A stretch of DNA of 64,000 nucleotides, taken from NCBI GenBank assembly GCA_000230955.3, contig CP007060.1, positions 806,001 to 870,000 of the forward strand, in the 5' to 3' direction. Origin of the DNA: Halobacterium sp. DL1 (GTDB lineage Archaea; Halobacteriota; Halobacteria; Halobacteriales; Halobacteriaceae). A model generated the notes under the pieces. It made no database searches. It was not told where the DNA came from and worked only from the letters and a program-made list of their open reading frames with translations. Shown piece after piece: positions 42,259 through 50,711 of the stretch (position 1 is the stretch's first letter; every line of letters begins with the position of its first letter). The position numbers and the translations under genes are program-made.

Positions 42259-44514
42259 CTAGTCCCGGACCGAGTCGAGGATGAGGCGCTGTTCCTCGCG
42301 CTTGACCTCGTGCTGGACGTCGCGGACGGCGTCGATGTTCGCGGAGATGGAGGAGATGCCGGTGTCGACGAGGAACGTCACCATGTCGGTCTTGGAGCCG
42401 GCCTGCCCGCAGATGCTGGTGTCGATGTCGTGTTCGCGGCAGGACTCGATGGTCGTCTCGATGAGCTTCAGTACCGAGGGGTGGAGTTCGTCGAAGCGGT
42501 CGGCGACGTTGCCGTTGTTTCGGTCGACGGCGAGCGTGTACTGTGTGAGGTCGTTCGTGCCGAAGGAGGCGAAGTCGATGCCCTCGGCGGCGAGTTCCTC
42601 GATGGAGAGCGCCGCGGCGGGCGTCTCAATCATCACGCCCCACGTGCGCTTGTCGACGTCGATGCCGGTGTCGACCATCAGCTCGCGGGCCTGCCGCACG
42701 TCGTCGGCGTCGTTGACGAGCGGGAACATGATTTCGACGTTGTCGTAGCCCATCTCGAACAGCTCCGCGAACGCCTCCAGTTCGTGCCGGAAGACGTCCG
42801 GGCGGTCGAGGCTGCGGCGGATGCCGCGGTAGCCGAGCATCGGGTTGTGCTCGTGGGGCTCGTCGTTGCCGCCCTCGAGCTGGCGGAACTCGTCGGTCGG
42901 TGCGTCGAGGGTGCGCACGCGGACCGGTCGCGGGTAGAACTCCTCGGCGACGCGCTGGATGCCGTCGATGAGTTCCTGGATGTACGCTTTCTCGCCGTGG
43001 TTCTCGATGTAGCGCTCCGGGGTCTGGTTCGTCGAGAGGATCATGTGCTCCATGCGGAGCAGGCCGACGCCGTCTGCACCCGTCGCGGCGGCGCGCTCGG
43101 CCGCCTCGGGGATGGAGACGTTGACCTTCACCTCGGTCGCGGTCATCGGCTTGACGGGCGTCTTCGGTCGCGCCTCCTCGATGGGGTCGCGTTCGGCGTC
43201 CTGCTCGACGCGGCCCTCGGTGACGACGCCGCGGTCGCCGTCGAGGGTGACGATCTGGTCGTCCTCCAGGACTTCGGTGGCGTCCGTTGCGCCGACGACG
43301 GCGGGACAGCCGAGTTCCCGGGAGACGATGGCGGCGTGGCTGGTCATGCCGCCCTCGTCGGTGACGATGCCGGCCGCGCGCTTCATCGCGGGCACCATGT
43401 CCGGGGTGGTCATCTCGGTGACGATGATGTCGCCCTCGCCGACCTTGTCGAGCTGGTCGAGCTTGGTGACGGTGCGGACCGCCCCCGACGCGACGCCGGG
43501 GCTGGCACCGAGGCCGTTCACGAGCGCTTCGCCGCTGTCCTCGTTGCTCTCCGTCATGTCTTCGTTGGATTCGTCGATGGTGGTGATGGGCCGGGACTGG
43601 AGCATGTAGATGTCGCCGCCGACCATCGCCCACTCCACGTCCTGGGGTTCGCCGTAGTGGTCCTCGACGCGCTCGCCGATGGTGACGAGCGCCTGGATCT
43701 CCTCGTCGGTGAGCACGCGTGCCTCGCGCTTCTCGTCGGGCACCTCGCGCTCGACGGTCTCACCCGTCTCGACGTCCTTGACGTGCATCAGCTTCTTGTC
43801 CGCGACGGTGACCTCCTCGACCTCGCCGGTATCGCGGTTCACGTGGTAGTTGTCCGGGGAGACAGAGCCGGAGACGACCGCCTCGCCGAGCCCCCACGCC
43901 GCCTCGATGATGGCCTCGTGGGCGCCCGTCGAGGGGTGGCTCGTGAACATCACGCCGGACTTCTCGGCGTCGACCATGCGCTGGACGACGACCGCGATGT
44001 CCACGATGTCGTGTTCGAAGCCCTGTTCCTCGCGGTAGTAGATGGCTCGCTGGGTGAACAGCGACGCCCAGCAGCGTTTCACGCGGTCGAGGAGGTCCTC
44101 GCGGGTGACGTTGAGAAACGTCTCCTGCTGGCCCGCGAAGCTCGCGTCCGGGAGGTCCTCGGCGGTCGCCGACGACCGGACGGCGACGAACGCCTGCCCG
44201 TCGTCGAGGTCGTCGTACGACGAGAGGATGTTCTCACGGAGCGACTCGGGGAGCTCCGTGTTCATGATGATCTCCTCAGCGGCCGCCTCCGCGTTGGCGA
44301 GCGCTTCGGAGTCGTCCGGGTCGACGTCGACTGCCTCGAACAGTTCGTCGTCGATGCCGGCTTCCTCGATGAATGTGCGGTACGTTCCGGCGGTCACGAC
44401 GAACCCCGGAGGCACGGGTAGCCCGGCGTCCGTGAGTTCGCCGAGTGACGCGCCCTTACCGCCGACACTGTCGATGTCGTCGGCCCGTATATCCTCCAGC
44501 CAGCGTACAGCCAT
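42259..44514 (-). CDS. ppsA: Phosphoenolpyruvate synthase
   Basis: 751 residues from ATG 44512-44514 (MAVRWLEDIRADDIDSVGGK). N-terminal ATP-grasp domain with GGKGASLGELTDAGLPVPPG and VRSSATAEDLPDASFAGQQE, central swivel with phospho-His H393 in EGGMTSHAAI, and C-terminal PEP/pyruvate TIM barrel with LLRMEHM, NPMLGYRGIRR, MIETPAAAL, GTNDLTQYTL and the catalytic Cys in ICGQAGS. It makes PEP from pyruvate and ATP for gluconeogenesis. An acidic linker containing NEDMTESNEDSGE marks the domain boundary before the swivel. Confidence 0.96.
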   Translation of the reverse strand: MAVRWLEDIRADDIDSVGGKGASLGELTDAGLPVPPGFVVTAGTYRTFIEEAGIDDELFEAVDVDPDDSEALANAEAAAEEIIMNTELPESLRENILSSYDDLDDGQAFVAVRSSATAEDLPDASFAGQQETFLNVTREDLLDRVKRCWASLFTQRAIYYREEQGFEHDIVDIAVVVQRMVDAEKSGVMFTSHPSTGAHEAIIEAAWGLGEAVVSGSVSPDNYHVNRDTGEVEEVTVADKKLMHVKDVETGETVEREVPDEKREARVLTDEEIQALVTIGERVEDHYGEPQDVEWAMVGGDIYMLQSRPITTIDESNEDMTESNEDSGEALVNGLGASPGVASGAVRTVTKLDQLDKVGEGDIIVTEMTTPDMVPAMKRAAGIVTDEGGMTSHAAIVSRELGCPAVVGATDATEVLEDDQIVTLDGDRGVVTEGRVEQDAERDPIEEARPKTPVKPMTATEVKVNVSIPEAAERAAATGADGVGLLRMEHMILSTNQTPERYIENHGEKAYIQELIDGIQRVAEEFYPRPVRVRTLDAPTDEFRQLEGGNDEPHEHNPMLGYRGIRRSLDRPDVFRHELEAFAELFEMGYDNVEIMFPLVNDADDVRQARELMVDTGIDVDKRTWGVMIETPAAALSIEELAAEGIDFASFGTNDLTQYTLAVDRNNGNVADRFDELHPSVLKLIETTIESCREHDIDTSICGQAGSKTDMVTFLVDTGISSISANIDAVRDVQHEVKREEQRLILDSVRD

Positions 44515-44643
44515 GTGGCACGTAATTAGACCGGAAAGACGCATAAGTAGATTGCGAACAGCGCAGTCGTGGCCGAACGTATCGACGAGTCGAACGGTTG
44601 GTGGGGCGGTGGATTTTAACCCTCGTGCTGCTTTCCCCGGCAC

Positions 44644-45054
44644 ATGGACACCAAACGGTCTGCGGTACACGCCGGGAAGTACTTCCTCCTCACGACGCTG
44701 TTCGCCGTCCTCGGACTCGCGTTCATCGCTGGCGGCGCGTTCCTGAGCCGAGGGGCAGTGGACGCCGGGACGACCAGTGAACTCGTCTCCGCGGCGGTGC
44801 CGGGAATTGCCCTCGCCGTCGTCGGCGTCCTCCTCTACCGGTTCGGAGAGGCGTGGGCGCTGTACAAGACACTCACGGCCGCCCACGAGGAGGCGCTGGC
44901 GGACACCTTCGACACCCAGCACGTCAAGAGCGATATCGTTAGCGTGCTCGACGAACGGCTCTCGGACATGCAGACGGACCTCCAGTCGGTGAACCGCGAA
45001 CTCCGGAAGCTGAAGGAGGACGACCAGTTCCAGTTCGGTCCCGAGGACGACTGA
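44644..45054 (+). CDS. Two-helix membrane protein with cytoplasmic coiled coil
   Basis: 136 residues from ATG 44644. Two hydrophobic helices (FLLTTLFAVLGLAFIAGGAF and VSAAVPGIALAVVGVLLY) are joined by a 16-residue loop. The C-terminal 65 residues are charged and coiled-coil-like (VLDERLSDMQTDLQSVNREL, RKLKEDD). No family is recognised. It is divergent from ppsA; GGATTTTAACCC, 22-33 bases upstream, looks like a TATA region. Possibly a membrane-anchored structural protein. Confidence 0.75.
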   Translation: MDTKRSAVHAGKYFLLTTLFAVLGLAFIAGGAFLSRGAVDAGTTSELVSAAVPGIALAVVGVLLYRFGEAWALYKTLTAAHEEALADTFDTQHVKSDIVSVLDERLSDMQTDLQSVNRELRKLKEDDQFQFGPEDD

Positions 45055-45303
45055 CTCGCGCCATCGCCGGCCGAACTCGCTGGCGTTCCGGATTCACCTG
45101 CGTGGCGGTGGTCGCGTTCTCGTCGTACTCAGTTCAGGACCCGCCACCACTCCCGCCGAATCCGCCTTTCGACGCTTCCTGCTCCTTCTCCCATGCACGA
45201 CCGTAGGCGCCTCTAGTGTAAAGAACCAGTGACGTGTGAGGCGAACCTTCTCGCCGGGCAACTGCGCTCGTCAGCACCCCACCAGTCGACGCGAGGGCGG
45301 CTC
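45055..45303. other. Spacer with a possible C-terminal gene remnant
   Basis: About 250 bases. On the minus strand a frame ends AYGRAWEKEQEASKGGFGGS then GGGS with TGA at 45134, resembling the Gly-rich end of a membrane protein, but no start or homologous body is visible. No other signal was seen. Confidence 0.25.
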
Positions 45304-46212
45304 TCAGGCCTCCAGAATCTCGTCGCTCTCCGCTGCCGGCACCCGCAGCGTCCCGTCGAACGTCTCGACGGCCGTACCGCCGACTTGCGGCGCGCCCCCG
45401 TCGGCCGCGCGAACTCGGACTTCGCCCGGCCGGTCGACGAAGTGGCCCTGTTCGAAGATCATCTCCTCGGCCAGGTCGCCGCCGAACGCCTCGTAGTGGT
45501 GCAGGTAGGCGCCGGTAGCGCCGCTCGCGGTTCCCGTCACGGGGTCTTCGTCCACGCCTATGCTCGGCACCCACGCTCGCCCGTGGAGCGTCGAGTCGCC
45601 GTCGAGGGCGTCGAAGGTGAACGCGTAGACGCCCGCCGCGTCCACGTCGTCCGCGAGCGCCTCGACCGCGTCGAAGTCCGGGTCGGCGCTCCCGAGGTCC
45701 GAGAGGTAGGTGATGGGGACGACGAGGTACGGGAGGCCGGTGTCCGCGACGGCGAGCGGCAGGTCGTCGCTCGCGCCGCGCAGCGCCTCCACGCCCAGGC
45801 CGGTGGCGTCCGCGACGCGCTCGTAGCCCACGTCGACTTCGCGCACCGCAGGCGGGTTCTGCGTCATCCACACCGTGCCGTCCGCGGTAACCTTGACGTC
45901 GAGCACGCCGACGTTCGTCTCCACTGTGTGCTCGCCGGCGTCGATTGCGCCGTCGGCGAACAGGTGGGCGTGGCTCGCGATGGTCGCGTGCCCGCAGAGG
46001 TCCGCCTCGGTCGTCGGCGAGAAGTAGCGGATGCGGCGGTCGGCGTCCTGGCTCGGCCGGACGAACGCCGTCTCGCTCGCGCCCAGTTCCGCCGCGATGG
46101 CCTGCATCTGGTCGTCGGTCAGCCCCCCGGCGTCCGGCACCACGCCCGCCGCGTTCCCCGCGCAGTGCTCGTCGGTGAACGCGTCCACCAGCAGCGCCCG
46201 CGTCTCTGTCAT
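45304..46212 (-). CDS. PhzF-family protein
   Basis: 302 residues from ATG 46212 (TRALLVDAFTDEHCAGNAAG). The two halves of the diaminopimelate-epimerase-like fold are visible: FTDEHCAGNAAGVV, GASETAFV with the catalytic Glu, FSPTTEADLCGHATIASHAH, and in the second half DPVTGTASGATGAYL and FEQGHFVDRPGEVRV. Family members isomerise small metabolites; only the phenazine enzyme is well studied. No phenazine genes are present, so the substrate is open. Downstream region contains structured repeats. Confidence 0.9.
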   Translation of the reverse strand: MTETRALLVDAFTDEHCAGNAAGVVPDAGGLTDDQMQAIAAELGASETAFVRPSQDADRRIRYFSPTTEADLCGHATIASHAHLFADGAIDAGEHTVETNVGVLDVKVTADGTVWMTQNPPAVREVDVGYERVADATGLGVEALRGASDDLPLAVADTGLPYLVVPITYLSDLGSADPDFDAVEALADDVDAAGVYAFTFDALDGDSTLHGRAWVPSIGVDEDPVTGTASGATGAYLHHYEAFGGDLAEEMIFEQGHFVDRPGEVRVRAADGGAPQVGGTAVETFDGTLRVPAAESDEILEA

Positions 46213-46562
46213 GGCCCGGGGTTCGCGCTCCTCCGTGTTGCGTGTTTTCCTCTGGATGATTGCTTGGTGGTTCCTGGGCTACAGACTGAGACGACGTTGG
46301 AATCACTCAGAAAGGGGCGGCTGTCTGGATTCGGGAGGCTCGCTGCGCGCTTCACTCGCTCCGCTCGTTCCAGTGCTTGTGTCGCCTGCCTTCGTCCAGA
46401 CAGCCGCCCCTTTCAGTCCCGCCCGCTACCGGCTGGCCACCTGGCCTGGGTGGACTGAAAGGGGCGCCGTGCTCGCAAGCACCCCCTGGTAAAACGCACT
46501 AACTCGCAACTACGGACACCTGTAAACGGTTAAGTGGCGACGCACGCGACTCCCTACACGCA
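46213..46562. other. 350-base intergenic region with nested inverted repeats
   Basis: No gene. Three related segments occur: A (46310-46329), B (46395-46419) and C (46452-46466). A is a perfect reverse complement of 46395-46414 (20 bases) and C of 46405-46419 (15 bases), so B can pair with either. A GTGCT-CGCA-AGCAC hairpin follows at 46469-46482. TGTAAACGGTTAAGTGG (about 46520-46536) is the TATA region of the next gene. Confidence 0.75.
46310..46466. repeat. Nested inverted-repeat element (A-B-C)
   Basis: Arm A GAAAGGGGCGGCTGTCTGGA and arm B TCCAGACAGCCGCCCCTTTC are perfect 20-base complements separated by 65 bases. B's right part CGCCCCTTTCAGTCC pairs perfectly with C GGACTGAAAGGGGCG. The A-B and B-C pairings share ten bases and exclude each other, as in a two-state RNA switch or a cruciform. 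Confidence 0.75.
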
Positions 46563-47264
46563 ATGAGCGACCTCCCGGACGACTTCAAATGCACTATCAC
46601 CAACTGGGAGTACATCTACGGACTCTGCCGGGACGTCAGCGACGAGGTCAAGCGCTCCGAGTTCGAACCGGACGTGGTCGTCGCCCTCGCCCGCGGCGGC
46701 TGGTTCGCGGGGCGCTGTCTCTGTGACTTCCTCGGGCTGAACGACCTGACGAGCCTCAAGATGGAGCACTACGTCGGGACCGCCCAGAAGTCCGGCGAAC
46801 CCGAGGTCCGCTACCCGATGCCGGAGGGGTCGGTCGCGGACAAGGACGTGCTCATCATCGACGACATCGCGGACACCGGTGGCTCAATCGAGACCGCCTA
46901 CGAGTACGTCCAGGACCGCGAGGCCAACGAGATCCGGACCGCGACCCTGCAGCTACTCCAGACCAGCGAGTTCGAACCCGACTACGTCGGCGAGCGACTC
47001 GAACAGTGGGCGTGGGTCGTCTACCCGTGGAACTTCATCGAGGACATGGTCGACATCATCTCCGGCGTGATGGAGACGGACGGCGACGGCCCCTACTCGA
47101 AGGCCGGCATCCGCCGCCTGCTCGCGGAGTACCACGACGTCGAGCGCATCGAGATGGAGATCGCCCAGCCCGACCGCCTCGACGAGGTGCTGGCGGAGAC
47201 GGTCCGCCGCGACGTACTCGTGGAGGCGGGCGACGCGGAGTGGGCGCTCGCGGACGATGCCTGA
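46563..47264 (+). CDS. Purine-type phosphoribosyltransferase
   Basis: 233 residues from ATG 46563. The type I PRTase PRPP loop is VLIIDDIADTGGSI (96-109); VVVALARGGWFAGRCLCDFL gives the pyrophosphate-binding turn. Length and sequence match archaeal purine (xanthine/hypoxanthine) phosphoribosyltransferase-like enzymes that salvage bases using PRPP; exact base specificity is not clear. The C-terminal 90 residues (FIEDMVDIISGVMETDG, RRLLAEYHDVERIEMEIAQP) form an added helical domain typical of the haloarchaeal form. It overlaps the HD gene by 8 bases. Confidence 0.88.
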   Translation: MSDLPDDFKCTITNWEYIYGLCRDVSDEVKRSEFEPDVVVALARGGWFAGRCLCDFLGLNDLTSLKMEHYVGTAQKSGEPEVRYPMPEGSVADKDVLIIDDIADTGGSIETAYEYVQDREANEIRTATLQLLQTSEFEPDYVGERLEQWAWVVYPWNFIEDMVDIISGVMETDGDGPYSKAGIRRLLAEYHDVERIEMEIAQPDRLDEVLAETVRRDVLVEAGDAEWALADDA

Positions 47265-47847
47265 GGACGTCGAGGCACTTCTCACGGCCTACCGGCTGAA
47301 GGACGAGGGCCGGACCGGCTGGCAGTTGCGGAACGTCGAGGATCCCGAGTCGGTCGCCGGGCACTCGTGGGGCGTCGCGCTGCTGACGCTGGCGTACGCC
47401 GGCGACGCGGGTGTTGATGCCGACCGGGCACTCCGCCTCGCGGTCCTCCACGACGTCGGCGAGGCAGAACTCGGGGACGTGCCGACGCGCGCCGACCCCG
47501 ACCACCAGCCCGACGTCTCGCCCGAGGAGAAGGAGCGACGGGAACGCGAGACGGTCGAGACGCTGGCGGGCGCGCTCGGCGACGACGTGCTCGCCGACTG
47601 GACGGCCTACGAGGAGCGCGAGACGCCGGAAGCGCGCTTCGTGAAGGACATGGACCTCGTCGACATGTGCGTGCAGGCGCTGTACTACGAGCGCGAGGGC
47701 CGCTACGACCCGGACGCCGACGACGCGTTCACGGAGTACGATAGGCTGGACGAGTTCTTCGCGACCGCGGAACCGCGGCTCTCGACGGCCGTCGGCCGCG
47801 ACCTCTTCGACCGACTGCGGGCGGCCTACGAGGACGCCAAGCAGTAG
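47257..47847 (+). CDS. HD-domain 5'-deoxynucleotidase-like hydrolase (YfbR type)
   Basis: 196 residues from ATG 47257, inside the end of the PRTase gene. Metal ligands are VAGHSWGVALL (His), VLHDVGEAELGD (HD) and the later Asp in DMDLVDM; the YfbR/HDDC2 family dephosphorylates deoxynucleoside monophosphates. The 8-base overlap and the downstream MTA phosphorylase suggest a nucleotide-salvage unit. An Asp/Glu-rich middle (DHQPDVSPEEKERRERETVE) matches the family's variable loop. Confidence 0.85.
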   Translation: MPEDVEALLTAYRLKDEGRTGWQLRNVEDPESVAGHSWGVALLTLAYAGDAGVDADRALRLAVLHDVGEAELGDVPTRADPDHQPDVSPEEKERRERETVETLAGALGDDVLADWTAYEERETPEARFVKDMDLVDMCVQALYYEREGRYDPDADDAFTEYDRLDEFFATAEPRLSTAVGRDLFDRLRAAYEDAKQ

Positions 47848-47912
47848 CGTCCGGGTTCACGAGCACGGGCCGTAGCGCATCGTTTAGGTGGGTCCGCCGT
47901 GACCGTCGTGGT

Positions 47913-48767
47913 ATGATTGGTTTCATCGGTGGGTCCGGCATCTACGAGGCGCTCCCACTGGAGAACGTCCGCGAAGTGGAGACGTCGACCCCGTACGGCG
48001 ACCCAAGTGCACCCGTGACCGTCGGCGAGTTCGGCGACACCGGCACCGAGGTTGCGTTCCTGCCGCGCCACGGCCCCGACCACCAGCGCGACCCGACGAA
48101 CCTCCCGTACAAGGCGAACATCTACGCGCTCAAGCAGCTCGGCGTCGAGCGCGTGCTCGCCTCGAACGCGGTCGGCAGCCTCAAGGAGGACCTGCCGCCC
48201 CAGACGCTCGTCGTCCCCGACCAGATCTTCGACCGCACGAAGAACCGCGACCTGACGTTCTTCGGCGACGGCGTCGTCGTCCACCAGCCGTTCGCGGACC
48301 CGTACTGCCCGCACATGGTCGACCACCTCCACGACGCCGCGACGGACGCCACGGACGCGAAGACCCAGGCGGGCGGGACGTACGTCTGCATCGAGGGCCC
48401 GCAGTACTCGACGCGCGCGGAGTCGGAGTTCTACAAGGCCCAGGGCTGGGACCTCGTCGGCATGACCGCCATCCCGGAGGCGAAGCTCGCCCGCGAGGCC
48501 GAGATGTGTTACGCCACCGTCGCCGGCGTCACGGACTACGACGTCTGGAAGCAGGACAGCGAGGTCACCCTGGAGGAGGTCCTTGAGAACGCCGCGGAGA
48601 ACGAGACGGCCATCAAGCAGGCCGTCGAGCGCGCCATCGAAACGATGCCCGAGGAGCGGGACTGTGACTGCGGACACAGCCTCGAGGGGACGGTGAACAC
48701 GCCGACAGAGGCCATCCCCGAGGCCACCCGCGAGCGCGTCGACGCGCTGCTCGGCGACTACCTCTGA
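47913..48767 (+). CDS. mtnP: S-methyl-5'-thioadenosine phosphorylase
   Basis: 284 residues from ATG 47913 with CGTTTAGG about 30 bases upstream (leaderless). GFIGGSGIYEALPL (phosphate site), FLPRHGPDHQRDPTNLPYKA, NAVGSLKEDLPPQTLVVPDQ, CIEGPQYSTRAESEFYKAQG and GMTAIPEAKLAREAEMCYAT mark the MTAP branch of purine nucleoside phosphorylases. It cuts methylthioadenosine to adenine and methylthioribose-1-phosphate. The adenine could feed the neighbouring PRTase. A Cys-rich turn near the C-terminus (RDCDCGH) is an addition. Confidence 0.94.
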   Translation: MIGFIGGSGIYEALPLENVREVETSTPYGDPSAPVTVGEFGDTGTEVAFLPRHGPDHQRDPTNLPYKANIYALKQLGVERVLASNAVGSLKEDLPPQTLVVPDQIFDRTKNRDLTFFGDGVVVHQPFADPYCPHMVDHLHDAATDATDAKTQAGGTYVCIEGPQYSTRAESEFYKAQGWDLVGMTAIPEAKLAREAEMCYATVAGVTDYDVWKQDSEVTLEEVLENAAENETAIKQAVERAIETMPEERDCDCGHSLEGTVNTPTEAIPEATRERVDALLGDYL

Positions 48768-48818
48768 GCCTTCTGTTCGCGGCGTTTCGCGTAAGATACG
48801 CGCCACCGTACCAAAAAT

Positions 48819-48827
48819 GTAAATACG
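48819..48827 (+). promoter_or_regulatory. Probable TATA box before 48853
   Basis: TGTAAATAC in a GC-rich context lies 26-34 bases before the next ATG, implying a leaderless transcript. Confidence 0.45.
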
Positions 48828-48852
48828 ACTCTCCCGTTGGTTACGACAAGCA

Positions 48853-49569
48853 ATGGGGGACCACGTGGACGCGGAGGCATTCTCGAACGAACTCGCGGCG
48901 CTGAAGCGAGACGGCTGCAACGTGCTGGTCGTCAGCGACGCGCCCGGTCGCGGTCCGGCCTGCGAGCGCCTGTTGGGCGCGCCGGAACTCGACCGCAGTC
49001 ACGTCTTCCTCACCACGTCTTCCGACGTGTCCACTGTCCTCGACAGACACCGCCCTCGTCGCACGGACGCCGGCTCCTTCGGCGTCGTGGACGCCACGAC
49101 GGCCGCCGGAACGCGCTCGGCCGCGGCGTCGGCGCCCACGGCAGACGGACCGACGCTCGAAATCGCGGACGTCGAGGACTGGTACGACCGCGTCGACGAC
49201 GCCACCGACCTCGAAGCGCTGTTCGCCACGACGAAGCGGGCCCTCGACCGCGTCGGCGTCGACGCCGATGGGCCCGGCGAACTCCGGTTCTGCCTCGACG
49301 GCCTCGACCCCCTGTTCGCTGCCGTCGAAGCGGGTGACGTCGACGAGGAGGCGCTGTTCCGGTTCGTCCACCTGCTGTCGAGTGCGGTCCGCCAGGTCGA
49401 CGGGATGGGGCACTTCCACGCCTCCGCGAGCGTCGCCGACGACCACCTCGCCACCGTCGAACCGCTGTTCGACGCCACGCTCTCCATCGAGACCACGGCG
49501 TCCGGCGCCGTCCGGCAGCGCTGGCGGCTCCACGAGTCCGGCCGCGTCACCGACTGGTTCGAGTTCTAG
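48853..49569 (+). CDS. Haloarchaeal RecA/KaiC-fold-like protein without Walker A (DUF7504-like)
   Basis: 238 residues from ATG 48853. The order of elements (CNVLVVSDAPGRGPACERLL; DRSHVFLTTSSDVSTVLDRH; LRFCLDGLDPLFAA; FHASASVADDHLATVEPLFD) resembles KaiC/GvpD-like RecA folds, with APGRGPACERLL where a P-loop would be but lacking the GK(S/T). Such proteins are numerous in haloarchaea and thought to be signalling or regulatory. Not linked to a known pathway; convergent with scpA. The DUF7504 name is tentative. Confidence 0.65.
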   Translation: MGDHVDAEAFSNELAALKRDGCNVLVVSDAPGRGPACERLLGAPELDRSHVFLTTSSDVSTVLDRHRPRRTDAGSFGVVDATTAAGTRSAAASAPTADGPTLEIADVEDWYDRVDDATDLEALFATTKRALDRVGVDADGPGELRFCLDGLDPLFAAVEAGDVDEEALFRFVHLLSSAVRQVDGMGHFHASASVADDHLATVEPLFDATLSIETTASGAVRQRWRLHESGRVTDWFEF

Positions 49570-49586
49570 ACGGCCGGAAAACGCGT

Positions 49587-50711
49587 TCAGTCCGCGGCGG
49601 CCGCTGTCTCCGCTCCTGCCATCGTCTCGTCGCAGACCCAGAGGTCGCCGAACAGTTCGTCCTGTTCGAGCGTGACGGCGCCGCGGTGGGCGAGAAAGAG
49701 CAACGCGAGAAACGTCTCCACGCGCGAGCCGCCGGTGTCCGCGATCTCCTCGTACAGCACCTCCGTCCGTCCGGAGCCGTACTGCTCGGTGAGCGCGGCC
49801 TCGACGTCCTCGATGGTCGTCTCGATGTCCTCCTCGTGGGCGTTGCCGAGGGCCTCCGCCTGGGTCGGCTCGTCGTCCATCCGGAGGTCGTCGCCCGAGT
49901 GGTAGTCCAGTTCCTGGACGCCGCGCCGGAACCCCTGCGGCGAGTCGCTGGTGTCGTACTCGCGGGACTCTTTCCACCAGGTCCCGCGCTCGGCCTGCCT
50001 GAGGTCCCGCACGAGTTCCTCCAGGGTCTCGGGGTTACCGCGGGCGTGCTTGCGCTCCAGGCGGCGGTCCATCTCAGTCTCGAGGGCGGTCACGGGGTCG
50101 TAGGACGGCGCCCCCTCGGCCTCCTCGGCCGGCGCCTCCCAGGGCTCTCGCTCGGGCAGGTCGTCCTCGGGCTCGTCGTCCTGGCCGATGTCGAGCATCA
50201 CGTCGCTCTTCATCCGCAGGAGGACGCTCGCGTAGAACAGCGCGCGCCCGGAGGTCCGCAGGTCCGCCTCGTCCATCGCCGCGAGGAACTTGTCCGTCAC
50301 CGCCACGATGTCGATGTCCCACGGCTCTATCTCGCCGTCCTTCGCCAGCTGGACGAGCAGTTCGACGGGTTCGACCTCGTCGTCCTCGGGGTCCGCCTCC
50401 GGACTCGCTGGCGCCTCCGCGATGAGTTCCTCGGCGCTGTCCGGCGTCTCGCTGTCAGCCATGTCGGCTTCGTCTGCTGGAGTCTCGCGCTCCGCCGAGT
50501 CGGTCGCTGCGTCCGCCTCGTCCCCACCCTCCCGCTCCCGCTTGCGTTCTTCGTGGCCGGTGATGTCCAGTGGGATGTCGCCACCGTCGGCTCGCGGCTC
50601 ACGCTGCTCACGGCTCCCACTGGTCGCCGTCCGCTGTTCTGCGCCCTCCCGGTGGTCGGGCGCGCGTTCACCGCTCGCGTTTTCGGAGTCGCCTGGCGAC
50701 TCCCTAGTCAT
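49587..50711 (-). CDS. scpA: Segregation and condensation protein A (kleisin)
   Basis: 374 residues from ATG 50711, overlapping the smc stop by 8 bases. After a highly acidic 105-residue disordered lead, residues from VEPVELLVQLAKDGEIEPWD and IDIVAVTDKFLAAMDEADLR match the N-terminal kleisin domain that binds the Smc neck; SVLLRMKSDVMLD is also conserved. The C-terminal winged helix (SRVETFLALLFLAHRGAVTL, FGDLWV) binds the Smc head. No ScpB gene is adjacent. Works with Smc to extrude or tether DNA loops. Confidence 0.9.
   Translation of the reverse strand: MTRESPGDSENASGERAPDHREGAEQRTATSGSREQREPRADGGDIPLDITGHEERKREREGGDEADAATDSAERETPADEADMADSETPDSAEELIAEAPASPEADPEDDEVEPVELLVQLAKDGEIEPWDIDIVAVTDKFLAAMDEADLRTSGRALFYASVLLRMKSDVMLDIGQDDEPEDDLPEREPWEAPAEEAEGAPSYDPVTALETEMDRRLERKHARGNPETLEELVRDLRQAERGTWWKESREYDTSDSPQGFRRGVQELDYHSGDDLRMDDEPTQAEALGNAHEEDIETTIEDVEAALTEQYGSGRTEVLYEEIADTGGSRVETFLALLFLAHRGAVTLEQDELFGDLWVCDETMAGAETAAAAD

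Noticed and set aside
45304-46212. Phenazine biosynthesis locus
   Set aside because: Only a PhzF-fold gene is present; PhzF homologues are widespread and no other phz genes are in the window.
46310-46466. CRISPR-like repeats
   Set aside because: The arms are inverted, not direct, and the spacings (65 and 32 bases) are irregular; no cas genes nearby.
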